Of a stretch of 64,000 nt of DNA, positions 35,661-46,496 are shown piece by piece. The translations under genes and the position numbers were made by a program. Source of the stretch: Nageia nagi (lineage: Eukaryota; Pinophyta); assembly GCA_050084985.1 (NCBI GenBank), contig JBITNC010000001.1:64294001-64358000 (forward strand), given 5' to 3'. The notes under the pieces were generated by a model. That model was given only the letters and a program-made list of their open reading frames with translations, was not told where the DNA came from and made no database searches. Each line of letters begins with the position of its first letter. Positions within the stretch are counted from its first letter, which is position 1.

Positions 35661-37060
35661 AATAATATAAACTCTTAACCCTAAGCATTGAACCCTAGTA
35701 GTCCTTATACCTTATACTCTAAACCTATATATTAAACCCCAAACCCTAAATATTAAATATTAAACCTTAAACCTTATAATATAAACCTTAAACCCTAAAC
35801 CCTAAATATTAAATATTAAACCCTAAACCTCTATATTGAACTTTAAACCTTAAACCTTAAATATTTAACCCTAAATATTAAACATTATATCCCCTTCTTT
35901 AACCCTAAACCTTAAATCCTAAATCTTTAATCATAAATCCTATACCTTAAATCCTAAATCATAAACTATAAACCCTAAATATTAAACCCTAGTAGACCTT
36001 ATACCTTATACGCTAAACCCTAAACCTATATTTTGAACCCTAAACCCTAAATTATTAAACATAAACATTAAACATCAAACCCTTATTTCTAAACCTATAT
36101 CTTGAACCCTAAACCTTAAATCCTAAATATTTAACCCTAAACATTAAACATTAAACCCTAAACCATATACTCTAAACCCTAAACCTATATCTTGAATATT
36201 AAAGCCTAAAGCTTAACATATTTAATCGTAAACATTAAATATTATACCCCCTTCTTTAATCTTAAATCCTAAATTATAAATTCCAAACCTTAAATCCTAA
36301 ACAAAAAATTATATACCTTAAATCCTAAATCTTTAACTATGAACATTAAACATTAAATCCTAAACCCTAAATCTTTAAACATAAACTAAAAATCATATAC
36401 CCTAAACCCTAGATATTAAACCATATATCCCTTTCTTTAACCCCAAACCCTAAATTGTAAACCTTAAATTCTAAATCTTTAATCATAAATCCTATACCCT
36501 AAACCCTAAATCCTAAATTTTAAACTCTTTACCATATACCTTATACCATATACCCTAAACCCTAATCTTGTATCTTAAACTCTAAACCCTAAACATGTAT
36601 CTTGAACCCTAAACCTTAAAGGTACCCTAAATCTTTAACCATAAATATTAAATCCTAAATCCTATACTCTAAATCCTAAACCCTAAACTTATAAACCTAA
36701 CCCTAAACCTATATCTTGAACCTTAAATACTAAACCTTAAATTTTTAACATTAAATATTAAACATTATACCCCCTTATTTAACCCTAAACCTTTAATCTT
36801 TAACCCTAAACCCTAAATCATAAACCTTAAATTCTAAATCTTTAATAATAAATCCTTAATCATAAATCTTTCTCTAAACCATAAACCATATACTTTAAAC
36901 CCTAAACATTAAACCTTGACCCCTAAACCCTAACCTATATACCCTAAACCCTAAATATTAATCCCTATACATTAAACCCTAATACTTAAATATTAAACCC
37001 TAATCCTTAATTAATCATAATACCCATAAAACCTAAAATCTTAATCTCCTAAGTCATCAT
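35661..37060 (+). repeat. CCCTAAA telomere-like array (CACTA-1)
   Basis: About 1.4 kb of degenerate CCCTAAA, the plant telomere repeat written on its C-rich strand, with insertions such as TATTAAACATTAAA, CTTTAACC and ATATCTTGAACC giving a higher-order pattern. Perfect runs rarely exceed three units. It ends 100-150 bp before the first exon of the SET-like gene, as in CACTA-2. Confidence 0.85.
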
Positions 37061-37204
37061 TTTTATTTCTAATTGAACATTTTTAAGAGTATCTCAACAT
37101 TTTTAAGTAATGGAATGTATTAACTATTATTTTTTAATTTTTTTAATTATAAAGTAAGCAAGTGACTTCATTGCATCAATATCATCATTGGCTTTAATCA
37201 TTAT

Positions 37205-38799
37205 GTTGATTCATACAAGGACTGATGTACCATTTGATGATGAGGAGCTATCACCATTTCATCCTCTTAGGAGGGAGGATGTATCAACCAATTTAGATAA
37301 GGATGGGATTATACACCATTAATTCCCAATGATAGTAGGATAGATGAGGATGAGGCATATTCATGTTATTAATGTGCATACAAACTTCATTAGAAATGTA
37401 AGATTTTATTTAAACAATATGCAATATTTAACTAGTTTCTATTTATATGGGTAATGTTATAGGAACATAACTCCATTCCTGATATTGATCCATCTTTACC
37501 ATCTGAATATGATGAAGATGTTGAGGTAATTAGTATTTAATTATATTTTTGTTTTTTAAATTACCATAAAATCTTATAAATATTTCTTATTTACATTGAT
37601 GTTTTAATAATTAGGCCCAACATTGATAATTTTTATTAAAAAAATTTAATTTAACAAGGGAAAGAGATAACGTAGCCACAAATTTTTTTCCAGCAGGATG
37701 TGATTTCCCAATATATGAATCGATGATTAATCATGAGATAATAGGATGGAATGATGCTATCACTCTTTATTTTAGGGAATCAATTTTATATGGGTGTTAA
37801 AGTTGTAACGGTAGAGAATTGCAACAAAAGGAAGTTGTAGGAATACATTATTATGATGTTGATGGCCTACAAAAGATAGAGGGTGCAATACTTTTTGTAA
37901 TATGCAAAAATCCTTTTGGTCTAGTTGAACCAAATAGATATTTGAACATATAAAAGAGAATTTTGAACTAAAAACACAACCTAGAGACTCATTAAATGAA
38001 AATCAAGAGCCAATTACTCTACCTATTGTAAGAACGAGACATCAAGAACAACTTCAAAGATCCCTTACATGTACTTGTGCAAATCAAGAGCTAGTTGAGC
38101 TACCATTTGAGGGTGCTAGTGATTTAGATTTGTTAGCCAATGAATTATAATTATATAATCCTACATATGAAATTTGAACATACGATGAATAACCTAAATA
38201 ATATGATTTTCTAAGATCATATGAGCCATCCATTTATTATGGTAAATCATATGTGATCAAACCTTCTAAAATTTTACAAAATGGTGATATGGGATTGCAC
38301 ATATTATCACTAGTGAAAGTTCATCCATGTATAATAAGTCCACCATTGATGTCATTTTGGGGGCCAACTTATACTCATTAGGAATGGATAAGATTGAATT
38401 CTTCTTTACTCAATATGTCTACATATGGCATGCATATGAATTCCTCAATAGTTGCAGGTAATGATCATAACTACATTGATGGTCGACCTAGACTACATGG
38501 AAATATTTAGGATACATAAATAGTTCCAAAGGTAGCATATTTCTAGCAAATTATGAATTTCATGAATTTCTACATGTCAAAGAAGAATTCATGAGTAAAA
38601 AAGCAAAAAATATGTATGTGTTGTTCTTGTTGTAAATCTTAAACCTAGAAATGAGATATTAGTGTACTACAATTTTAGAAGACCTATTCCTCCATGTAAG
38701 AAGCATTTGAAGTTAAGAGATGTAAATGTAATAATTAAACTAGGACCACAACATCGAGATAAAGGAGCTAGTTCTAGTAATAATGGAATAACATTGTAG
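37205..38799 (+). pseudogene. SET-domain-like gene carried by CACTA-1
   Basis: Three exons can be proposed because the copy at 62,800-64,000 shares them: exon 1 to 37,354 (acidic, TDVPFDDEELSPFHP), exon 2 at 37,463-37,525 (acidic, ends GAG/GTAATTA), exon 3 from 37,615 to TAG at 38,797-38,799. Exon 3 has a conserved module (ERDNVATNFFPAGCDFPIY, WNDAITLYFRESILYG) and then, after frame changes, GLHILSLVKVHP, PLMSFWGPTYTH, NYIDGRPRLHGNI, GYINSSKGSIFLANYEF and NEILVYYNFRRP. This matches the SET order: G.GLFA start, Y.G, then D..GN.AR.IN, then GEEL..DY. SET proteins methylate histone lysines; here the usual NHSC reads NSSK. Stops and a frameshift inside the SET part make this copy inactive. Recognition is by motif only. 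Confidence 0.55.
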
Positions 38800-39395
38800 T
38801 ATAAAGTTATGACTTATTAAACATGTTATTTTATATCTACAAAACTATTGGAAGTGTTGTTATTATTAAATTTATTGATAGTTACTTGTTGGATATTGTA
38901 AACAATGACATAATCATGGATAGTGGTGATTTTTTCTTAGCAAATATTTGTTATTGAAAAATAGGATGCATTTTTTCACTTATTAATAAGCACTATTATG
39001 ATAAACTTAATTGTAACCACACCTTAAAAAATTTGATATACATTACACTTGTGAAAAAATAATATAACTATTTACTTTTATATTATGATATACTTATTCA
39101 TAATTTGTAATAACTAATTCATTGATAGGAACATCAGTAATTACCAGATAAATATGACCGTTACGCAAGATCATTTGAAATTACACCAATTATGCATCAA
39201 AAAAATATAAATTGGGGATAGAGAAAGAGACTACATGAAGTATTAAGTGTTGAGAATTATACACTTTTCCTAATAAATCTGAATCCAACAACTCCTATTC
39301 ATGTAATTATCAATCTAGATAGTGATGATGCTAATAATTATGAAGAAATAGAGGATATTAATGATCATAAAGAATAAAGTGCATTAAATGATTTA
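38800..39395. other. Spacer between the SET-like gene and the transposase
   Basis: AT-rich and mostly closed. A stretch near 39,130-39,370 is open in one frame (YTLFLINLNPTTPIHVIINL, then an acidic tail) and may be a last exon of the SET-like gene or a first exon of the transposase. I cannot decide which. Confidence 0.35.
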
Positions 39396-39399
39396 ATTG

Positions 39400-42300
39400 A
39401 GTCAATATTCTATCCAAATGATGATGCTCATCATACACATGATGATGATATCTTATAAAATGATAACTTGTATAATGCTTCCAAAACCCTTCTATATATA
39501 GGAGCACATTTTACGATGCTATAAAAAAACTTACTTTTGATGAATTTAAAATTCAAAAATGGGTGGTCAAATAGAAGTCTCATTGATCTTCTTCAGTATG
39601 TATTTTTTTATTTTCCATTAACATTTTGATTATGTATTATTTTGTTGAAATTTAATATATAAATAATAATGACATTTAATATATATTCTATTATTTGACA
39701 TAACAATTTTATTGTTATGTATGTAGAAAGACACATGAAATTTTGAAGGATGTAAGAGTAGAGTTTCACTCATACCATGCTTGTATTAATGATTGCATAT
39801 CATATAGAAGACCATATCAAACTTTAAGTACATGTACAAAGTGTAAAGCAAATATGTATCAACGATGAACAAATAGAAAAACCATTCCTCAAAAGGTTAT
39901 TCTCAATATGCCAATCATTCCTAGGTTGATTTGAATGTTTTTATGTAAGTCACTTACATAGTATATGGATTAGCATGTAATACATAGAAGTGTAGATGAT
40001 GTATTGCATATTCCTACAAATAGTAGAGCAATGAGACATATAGAGGATACATGGCTAGATAAATTTTGACATGAATCTAGGAGTGTCAAATTGGGTTTAG
40101 AAATTGATGATGTTAATCCATTTTTTGTACAATCATCTACTTATTCATTATGGCCTATTGTTATAGTCAACTATAACTTACCTCCATGGATGTCTATAAA
40201 AAAGGAACATTTGACATTGACTCCTATAGTTCCTCAAAAATATCAAGTGAAAAATATGGATGTCTACCTTGAATCATTAATTGATGAATTGATACAATTA
40301 TGGAATGTAATTCATAATGTGATTGATATAAGTAGACCTATCCAACATAGGTCATTCACACTACATGGCATACTATGTTGGACTATACATGACTTACTAG
40401 AACTTATTGTTTGCTTAGGTAAGTGTATTATGTACAACCTTTATTACATATGCATTGTACAATAAATTAGCCTCGTAAATATTTGATTTTCTCTTACTTG
40501 ATGATAATGATTTATAAAATAAGAAAATTTATAGACTTCAAATAAAAGCTTATCATGTTTGCCATGGTGTGCAAAAAATATTACAACAAGGTATTCGAGT
40601 GTGATGAAGAAGATGGAATACCTTGTCAATAGAAAATATTTGCCAATGGATCATGAATTTTGTTGGCATAATTCATCGTAATTTGATGGTGAGTTTGATT
40701 ACACCCCCACTCCAATTTATGCAATTCCTAATGATTTGTTAGAAAAGTACCAGCAAAATGAAGACATATGTTGGGTAAGGTTTGATGAGAAACAATGGTA
40801 TGAAGATGTAGATGATTTTATTTTTCACAAAGATGATTTACAAAAAGGTGAATTTTATCAAAATATATCATTATGTTTAGTTATTCTAAAAATCATATTT
40901 ATAATATTCCAATTTCATTACTTTACTAATTAATGATTGACTTTATACATATTTTGTAGGCATGAAAATATTATCAATCTTTTATAAACTTTCATACTAA
41001 AAGCACTTGTTAGTGGCACATGTAATGGATCCTATGCACATTGTAAAAAATGTTGCATCTTCTTTGTAGAGGTACATAACAACTATAGAATTTGATATTG
41101 TTAATGTAAGAAATATCTTAAGAGACACCAACATAAAGTGCCTTATTGATATGAGATAGAATGAAAAGAACATCTATTCACTTACCATGGATAATATCTA
41201 AAGAAGAAGTGAACATGATACATAATGTTATTAAAACCATTAGAACACCAACTTAGCATGGATCATCTCTAAGAAAAACATTAACTATTGATGGTAAAAT
41301 AATAGGATTAAAATCTTATGATTACCATAATTTCTTGAAATAATTCTAATATTATATGTCTATAGAAATTATTTTTTTAGTATTAATATACATGTTTTCA
41401 AAATATAATGATTAATAACACTTGCATAATGAAAAACTTCATGTACAACATATTTTCCCACTTGCAATTTATGGATCTAAGAATTTACCTTCAAATCTAA
41501 AAATGGAAATTGGTTGACTATCAGTATTTCTAAGGTATGTCATGTTATGATACTACTCTATGAAAAAATAGCATGTGTTAAACTATTTTTATTTTCTAAG
41601 TTTTTATATATCAATTTTGCATACATTTGATGATATTATGTTTTTATTAATAAGTGGATAACTAGAAAGGAGATACATGTGAGAAAAATACCTAGATGGA
41701 ATAGAGAAATTGTTGAAATTATTTATATATTTGAAAAGGAAATGCCTGCTTCTTTTATGGACATACAAGTTCACATATAGATCCACCACGTAGATGATAT
41801 AGAAATAAAAGGTGTTATAAGTGCTAGAAGCATGTTTTTTTATGGAGAGATTTTTAAAAGTACTAAAAGCATTTGTTAGACAAAAATCATGACCAAAAGG
41901 ATCAATGGATGAGGAATACATTGTACAAGAATATTTTTTATGCATTTGAGTATATTTTTTAAATCCATACTTCTACACCAAATATGTGGCAAGTAGACAA
42001 AGACATAGAAAAATTTGAAGGAGAGATTTTAGAATATAATGGGATAAATTATACTATTAAATGTACTAACAATATTAAAGATACTACAAAATTATAATAG
42101 CATGTATAACATGCATTTTGGATTTAATTTAATCAGTGGTTACTAATTGATGTATATTCTATCATCATGATTTTATAGATTATCAAGAGTTTGAATCTAT
42201 AAACTAGTTTATCATGATGAATATGTAATGTTATAAGGAGTGGATTGAATTGTACAAAAGTAAAAGAAATGGTCTTGTAGAAGAATGTAACTTGTTTTGT

Positions 42301-42465
42301 AGAAAAAATCCAAGGGGTACACCTATACCTGCACATCTAAGAGACAAAAATTGGCCAACATATTTTCCAAGGTCATGGTTGAGGGAAGAAATTGGTGAGA
42401 AAGAAAGACAAGGAGATGAGAATATAAATGAAAATGTTAAAAATATAAGCCATTGGATGCAATAA
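39400..42465 (+). pseudogene. CACTA-1 tnp2 transposase (Transposase_21, DUF4218) pseudogene
   Basis: Plus-strand pieces in family order: FKNGWSNRSLIDLLQ (39,550), HACINDCISYRRPYQTLSTC (39,778) followed by CTKCK, IPQKVILNMPIIPR, then the open stretch 40,091-40,465 with VNPFFVQSSTYSLWP, NYNLPPWMSI and DVYLESLIDELIQLW, then MEYLVNRKYLPMDHEF (40,605), MDPMHIVKNV (41,025) and KIIGLKSYDYHNF (41,298). A DUF4218 segment follows (ERFLKVLKAFVRQKS, then GSMDEEYIVQEYF, 41,850-41,940), and an open tail to 42,465. This is TNPD/TNP2 of plant CACTA elements, which cleaves the terminal repeats. Introns are likely near 39,600-39,725 and 40,415-40,540. Stops and frameshifts are numerous; this copy is dead. Confidence 0.88.
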
Positions 42466-42585
42466 AAATGTAATTATTATTTATTTATTGATATGCATTT
42501 AATTTTTGATATTTTCATAAGAGCATGATGGTTTATATAAATATAATGATTGCATTAATAATATTTTTTATATAAATATTTGTAG

Positions 42586-43104
42586 GCATCAATTTTCTCT
42601 TCAATGTGGGCATATGGCCAACACTTTAGAATTGAAAAGTTTGATCAAAATAGAGCAATATTTAACTATGGAGTGATGGTTGATTTTTACCAAGCAAGTC
42701 ATGAAAGTACAAAAAATAAAAACTTGATAGAAGGAACATTACAATATGTTGAAAAATTTTAACAAATCATTCAATTGAATTATAGGGCATTCTAATATGT
42801 AGTATTTAGATGTAAATGGTTTGACACACTTGATACAAGAACAATCTTACATGATGTCAATAGTGAATACTTTGCAATCAACTCCATAACATACTTAGTT
42901 AAATATAAAGAGTCTTATGTTTTACCACAATATTGTAGTCAAGTATTTTTATGTCCAGATGTAGAGGATGAGATAATGTGGTTTGTAATTAATGTTGATC
43001 CTAGAGGAGAACATATAGTATTTTCTCCTTATGAAGAGGATATAAATGAAAATTACATGATTCATAAATGTGTTTTATATTTTTATCAATGTTATGATAA
43101 TTAA
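42586..43104 (+). pseudogene. DUF4216 domain, last exon of the CACTA-1 transposase
   Basis: After a TTTGTAG acceptor at 42,585 the frame reads GVMVDFYQASHESTKNKNLI, then VVFRCKWFDTLDTRTILHD, then YVLPQYCSQVFLCPDVEDEI, then WFVINVDPRGEH, and stops at 43,102-43,104. This is the DUF4216 pattern (GV.V...., KNP..G...YYG, V.LFKC.W.D, PF..A.Q..QVFYV.D, W..V...KPR), found C-terminal to tnp2 in plant CACTA proteins. One or two stops interrupt the middle. Its role is not known; it is part of the same transposase polyprotein or splice product. Confidence 0.85.
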
Positions 43105-43319
43105 ATGATTTATGTCATTTATATTTTATAGACATATTGAAATGTTTTATATGCATTTGATAATTTATAAATATTCTAATTAAAATATATGTGGATGTGT
43201 GCAAAAATATGGGTTCACTACATGGTCAAAAAGTGGTGCTTAAGTTGGGTGGATTCAGAGTTTTAAGATTTCAAATTAATTTTTTCCATTTTGGGATGTT
43301 TGGAGATGATATTACAACA

Positions 43320-43556
43320 TCTACACATCATGTAATTTCAACTAACCATAATAAATATCATCAAAATATAAACAATATAGTGTCACACATAGCATGATCA
43401 AAAATGTTAGAAATGTGATAAAATTTACATCAAAAATAGTATTGTACATAACATCAAGAATAGCATCATGAAGCAAAAAAAAATTATCAAAATCAAGCCC
43501 TTGATGTGACCTAATGCAAATAACATCATAAATCAAAAAATAAAAAATCTCTAACA
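43320..43556. repeat. CACTA-1 right subterminal repeats
   Basis: ACATCATGTAATTTC, ACATCAAGAATAGCATCATG and related ATCA-containing motifs recur in both orientations, resembling those at the left end (8,390-8,660). Confidence 0.5.
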
Positions 43557-43592
43557 TTATTTCCTATGCCCAACGACCATTTTCTAGTAGTG
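43557..43592 (-). repeat. CACTA-1 right terminal inverted repeat
   Basis: On the minus strand it begins CACTACTAGAAAATGGTCGT, with the canonical CACTA end. GAG follows on the plus strand, matching 8,297-8,299. Confidence 0.88.
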
Positions 43593-43980
43593 GAGAGTAG
43601 ATCCTATAGCCTCTATATTAACTATCATAGCCCATAAAGATGCACTTTTTAGATTTCTTATCAACTTATTTCTTTTCTTAGAAATAATGAATGTATAAGA
43701 ATCATAATCAAAAATTCTAAGGTGAGAGATGTTAGGTTTATTTCTCATACATACCTCATACAAGGATTTTTCTTTAACTACTTCAATTGAAGGGAATAAT
43801 ACTAAATGACTAAATATCTAAATTTTTAAAATAATATTAAATGAATAAATATCTAAATTTTCAATATCACATGAAAGCTCTCTCTAATTCCTTAAGTATT
43901 AAGAACACAAACTCAAAATAGCATTCACAGAAGATGATACTAGTATAAAGTGGTTCCTCCAACCATAGGAGTATATTGGT
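43593..43980 (-). mobile_element. Copia A, upstream half (integrase end joined to LTR remnant)
   Basis: From 43,593 to about 43,785 the minus strand matches the integrase C-terminal region of copia C at 55,090-55,290 and continues copia A across CACTA-1. At 43,785-43,790 the sequence jumps straight into an LTR end (TGAAGGG, then ATGAAAGCTCTCTC and GTGGTTCCTCCAACCATAGG) matching the copia C LTRs up to about 43,975. Gag, protease and most of integrase are therefore deleted. The junction lies in CAATTGA, which also occurs next to the LTR in copia C. Confidence 0.75.
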
Positions 43981-44755
43981 GAAGGTGATGCCAAAGGCTC
44001 ACAAGAGGTTTAAAGTACTATGTAGGTAAAAGGAGGAATGATATGAGAGGTTGGAATTGGATTACAATCATCGACTAGTGGTGGTCATGTGAAGAGAAGG
44101 TTAGGGTCAAGAGGTAGTGTGTCTGTGATGGGATGCCTCTAGGTTGAGGTCATGGTAAGCTGAGTAGACTATAGAGTGGAAGACCTAAGAGATATATCAT
44201 TCAATATAAGGTTTGAGGGGTTCCACCTAGTGGTGGGCTATAAAGGATTATCATGGGCTAGGTTGGTCATCATTCCCCTTTCATACCATGCTTTTGCTAC
44301 ACCAAGGTGGCCAAATAGATGTCATGGGGGCTAGTTGGCATTTATCGCAAGGTGGTGATAGGGGGATGAAAGTGAAGCATTAAGAATAATAGATGATAAG
44401 GGTGGACTAGTGGTAAGCATAGGGAGTCATCAAGTTATACCCTCCCTTTGAATATGAATTGTGATGCATTACAATAGGGTCCACAACATGGGTGAGTTAC
44501 ATCATGGGTCGAGTGAGAGGAACAAGCCATTAAGAAAGATGGATAGTACCGTAATTGAGAGGACAGAGAGGGGGAGATTCCAAGTGATTTTGCCTCATTT
44601 TTAATTAAATATTATTTGAAAAAACTTAACACAAATATATATCAAAAAATTATTTGAAATAGTATATATTTGATACTAACTTTTAGAAAAAAAATGTTTT
44701 CTTTTTGAAATTATTTTCAACTAGTCTTTGATGGATTTACATACCTCTTTATATT
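43981..44755. other. Unclassified, relatively GC-rich DNA
   Basis: Less AT-rich than its surroundings (GGTTGGAATTGGATTACAAT, GGTCATCATTCCCC and similar). No frame shows a family motif and no repeat is evident. It could be LTR or leader sequence of a diverged element. Confidence 0.35.
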
Positions 44756-45484
44756 ACAAATGCTCTATTTAATCTATATTTGTACTAGGGATAAAGTTAT
44801 GGATGGCATCCTATAATTACAATATTATCCATTAGTCCTAAACTCTATTGATTTTTTCACAAAGCCCCTTCCTGAATTAGTTCTGAAATCTTAAGGAATC
44901 TATTAAGTTGGTGAAGTTTCCCTCAAGAGGGAGTGATGGTTGAATTCTTTCTAAATTCATGTTTATGATGATAACTTTATCCCTAGAAGGATTTTTTGTT
45001 GTATAATGTTGATCATTTTTGTGTACAACTTCATACTTTGCTATGTGTGAGGAACTAGTTGTACATTGTTGAGCATATGATGATTTTTACTAGCATTGTT
45101 TTAGTTATCCATATATGAGGAATGAATATGTACTTTATGATACTATTTATCTATCCATATGTGAGGAACTCATATGTGCTTATGACCTATTTTTTATGTT
45201 TATTAACACATTTTTAGACAACAAGTGACTATGAGTATTGGCTTAGTATCTTTGTGATGACTTATAGTGCACCATTGATCAATTTATGAAAGGAATCACT
45301 TAGTTCATCTATCTTATGTTGATATGAATGTTTATATAATGTATCTAATTGATATTTTTAATGAGCTACTTGTAGCTTATAGGTTTCTTCTTAAGAGTGC
45401 AGGTTACCTACATCAAATAGGAAGACTCATGGAGGCTCATCATGATAACTTATTATTGAATTACTACTTTATACAATGAAATCT
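44756..45484 (+). mobile_element. Copia D, RNase H tail and 3' region fragment
   Basis: Plus-strand counterpart of copia C read on the minus strand from about 53,480 to 52,760. It begins with the RNase H tail (NSIDFFTKPLPE), then TTGGTGAAGTTTCCCTCAAG and AGGGAGTG, then non-coding sequence with CATATGAGGAA and ATATGTGAGGAACTC. It is cut at 45,484 by the left end of CACTA-2. It covers just the part that copia A lacks at 6,756, but in opposite orientation. Confidence 0.75.
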
Positions 45485-45510
45485 CACTACTACATTTGAC
45501 AGGTTTTGCA
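45485..45510 (+). repeat. CACTA-2 left terminal repeat
   Basis: CACTACTACATTTGACAGG directly after copia D sequence. Further in, GCATCATCCAATGCATCAAA shows the ATCA subterminal theme. Confidence 0.75.
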
Positions 45511-45639
45511 TCATCCAATGCATCAAAACCTAGTGTATTTTTTCTTTTTAGCATCAAGTTGACACCTCATGTGATGCTAAGGGTAGTGTTAGCCCATGCA
45601 TTAAGAAATGTGTTGTAACATTTTTTTCTATCATCATCC

Positions 45640-46045
45640 AAGACATCAAGGTTTTGAATCATAAAATGTAAAGATTTTAACTCATAAAGCATCAAGTAAT
45701 TATCTCCAAAAGTATTAAGGTTTTGACTCATAAAGATCAAGATACTGACTCATAAAACATCAATGTTTTGACTCATAAAACATCAATGTTTTGACTCATA
45801 AAGAGTCAATATACTAACTCATAAAATGTCAATATTTTGATTTATAAAGTGTCAATGTTTTGATCCATAAAGAGTCATGGTTTTGACTAAAATGTCAATA
45901 TTTTGGCTCATAAAATATCAATGTTTTGACTCATAAAATATCAATGTTTTGACTCATAAAACATCAAGATTTTGACTCATAAAGAGTCAAGGTGTTGACC
46001 CTTAAATGTCAAAAAAATGACTCTAAAAGTGTCAATTTTTGCATC
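45640..46045 (+). repeat. CACTA-2 subterminal repeats with TGACTCA cores
   Basis: About 16-18 units of roughly 20 bp, mostly TTTGACTCATAAAACATCAA or variants ending in GTCAATG. About eight units keep an exact TGACTCATA, and the palindrome TGACTCA recurs. The position within 600 bp of the TIR fits binding sites for the TNPA protein encoded just inside. TGACTCA is also a known plant bZIP (GCN4-type) site; use by a host factor is speculative. Confidence 0.75.
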
Positions 46046-46308
46046 ATAATTCAAAAAAAAAAATTATTTGTTATTCCTATTTTTTTGTATAATAAATAAT
46101 ACATTTAAATACATTAAATGTAATATATATACATAAATAATACATTAAACACAAATGTAATATATATACATTCAAATAATATATTAAAAGTAAAAAATAC
46201 ATTCAAATAATACATTAAAAGCTTAATAAGAATAAAAATTAAAACACATTATGTATAAATAAAATAACATACTAGATAAATAATCAGATATGTATAATCT
46301 CTATCAAT

Positions 46309-46446
46309 CAACAAAAAATGTCCACATCGAGTTCACAAATGCATGGTAATGGGTCAACAAAAAATGTCCACATTGAGTGTACAAATGCATGGTAAAGGGT
46401 CAACAAAAAATATCCACATCAAGCATACAAATGCATGGTAATGGTT
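46309..46446. repeat. 46-bp tandem repeat, three units
   Basis: Units start at 46,309, 46,355 and 46,401 with CAACAAAAAATGTCCACATC and end in ACAAATGCATGGTAATGGGT. They lie between the subterminal repeats and the 3' end of the TNPA-like gene. Confidence 0.9.
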
Positions 46447-46496
46447 CATTCACTATCATGATCACGTCCAGTGTAATCTTCATCTATTCTGGTAAT

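Larger units (their letters stand above)
8300..43592 (+). mobile_element. CACTA-1, a 35.3-kb CACTA (En/Spm) DNA transposon with nested insertions
   Basis: The two ends form terminal inverted repeats: TACTACTAGACAATAGGGGT on the left, and CACTACTAGAAAATGGTCGT on the right when read on the minus strand. They are flanked by the 3-bp target duplication GAG (8,297-8,299 and 43,593-43,595), the size CACTA elements make. The copia sequence left of the element continues to its right, and copia C at about 55,081-55,100 shows the uninterrupted site. Inside are a tnp2 transposase with DUF4218 and DUF4216 (plus strand) and a Transposase_24-type gene (minus strand), both CACTA families. Removing LTR-B (about 17.7 kb) leaves an element of about 17.6 kb. 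All genes are degenerate. Confidence 0.88.

Noticed and set aside
35661-37060. True telomere or chromosome end
   Set aside because: Units are degenerate, interrupted and internal to a CACTA element with sequence on both sides; CACTA-2 has the same array at the same relative place.
43981-44755. Possible host gene in the GC-richer stretch
   Set aside because: No frame is open for a useful length and no motif was recognised on either strand.
45640-46045. CRISPR-like array (20-bp repeats at regular spacing)
   Set aside because: Units are head-to-tail without unique spacers, the context is a plant CACTA end, and no cas-like gene is present.
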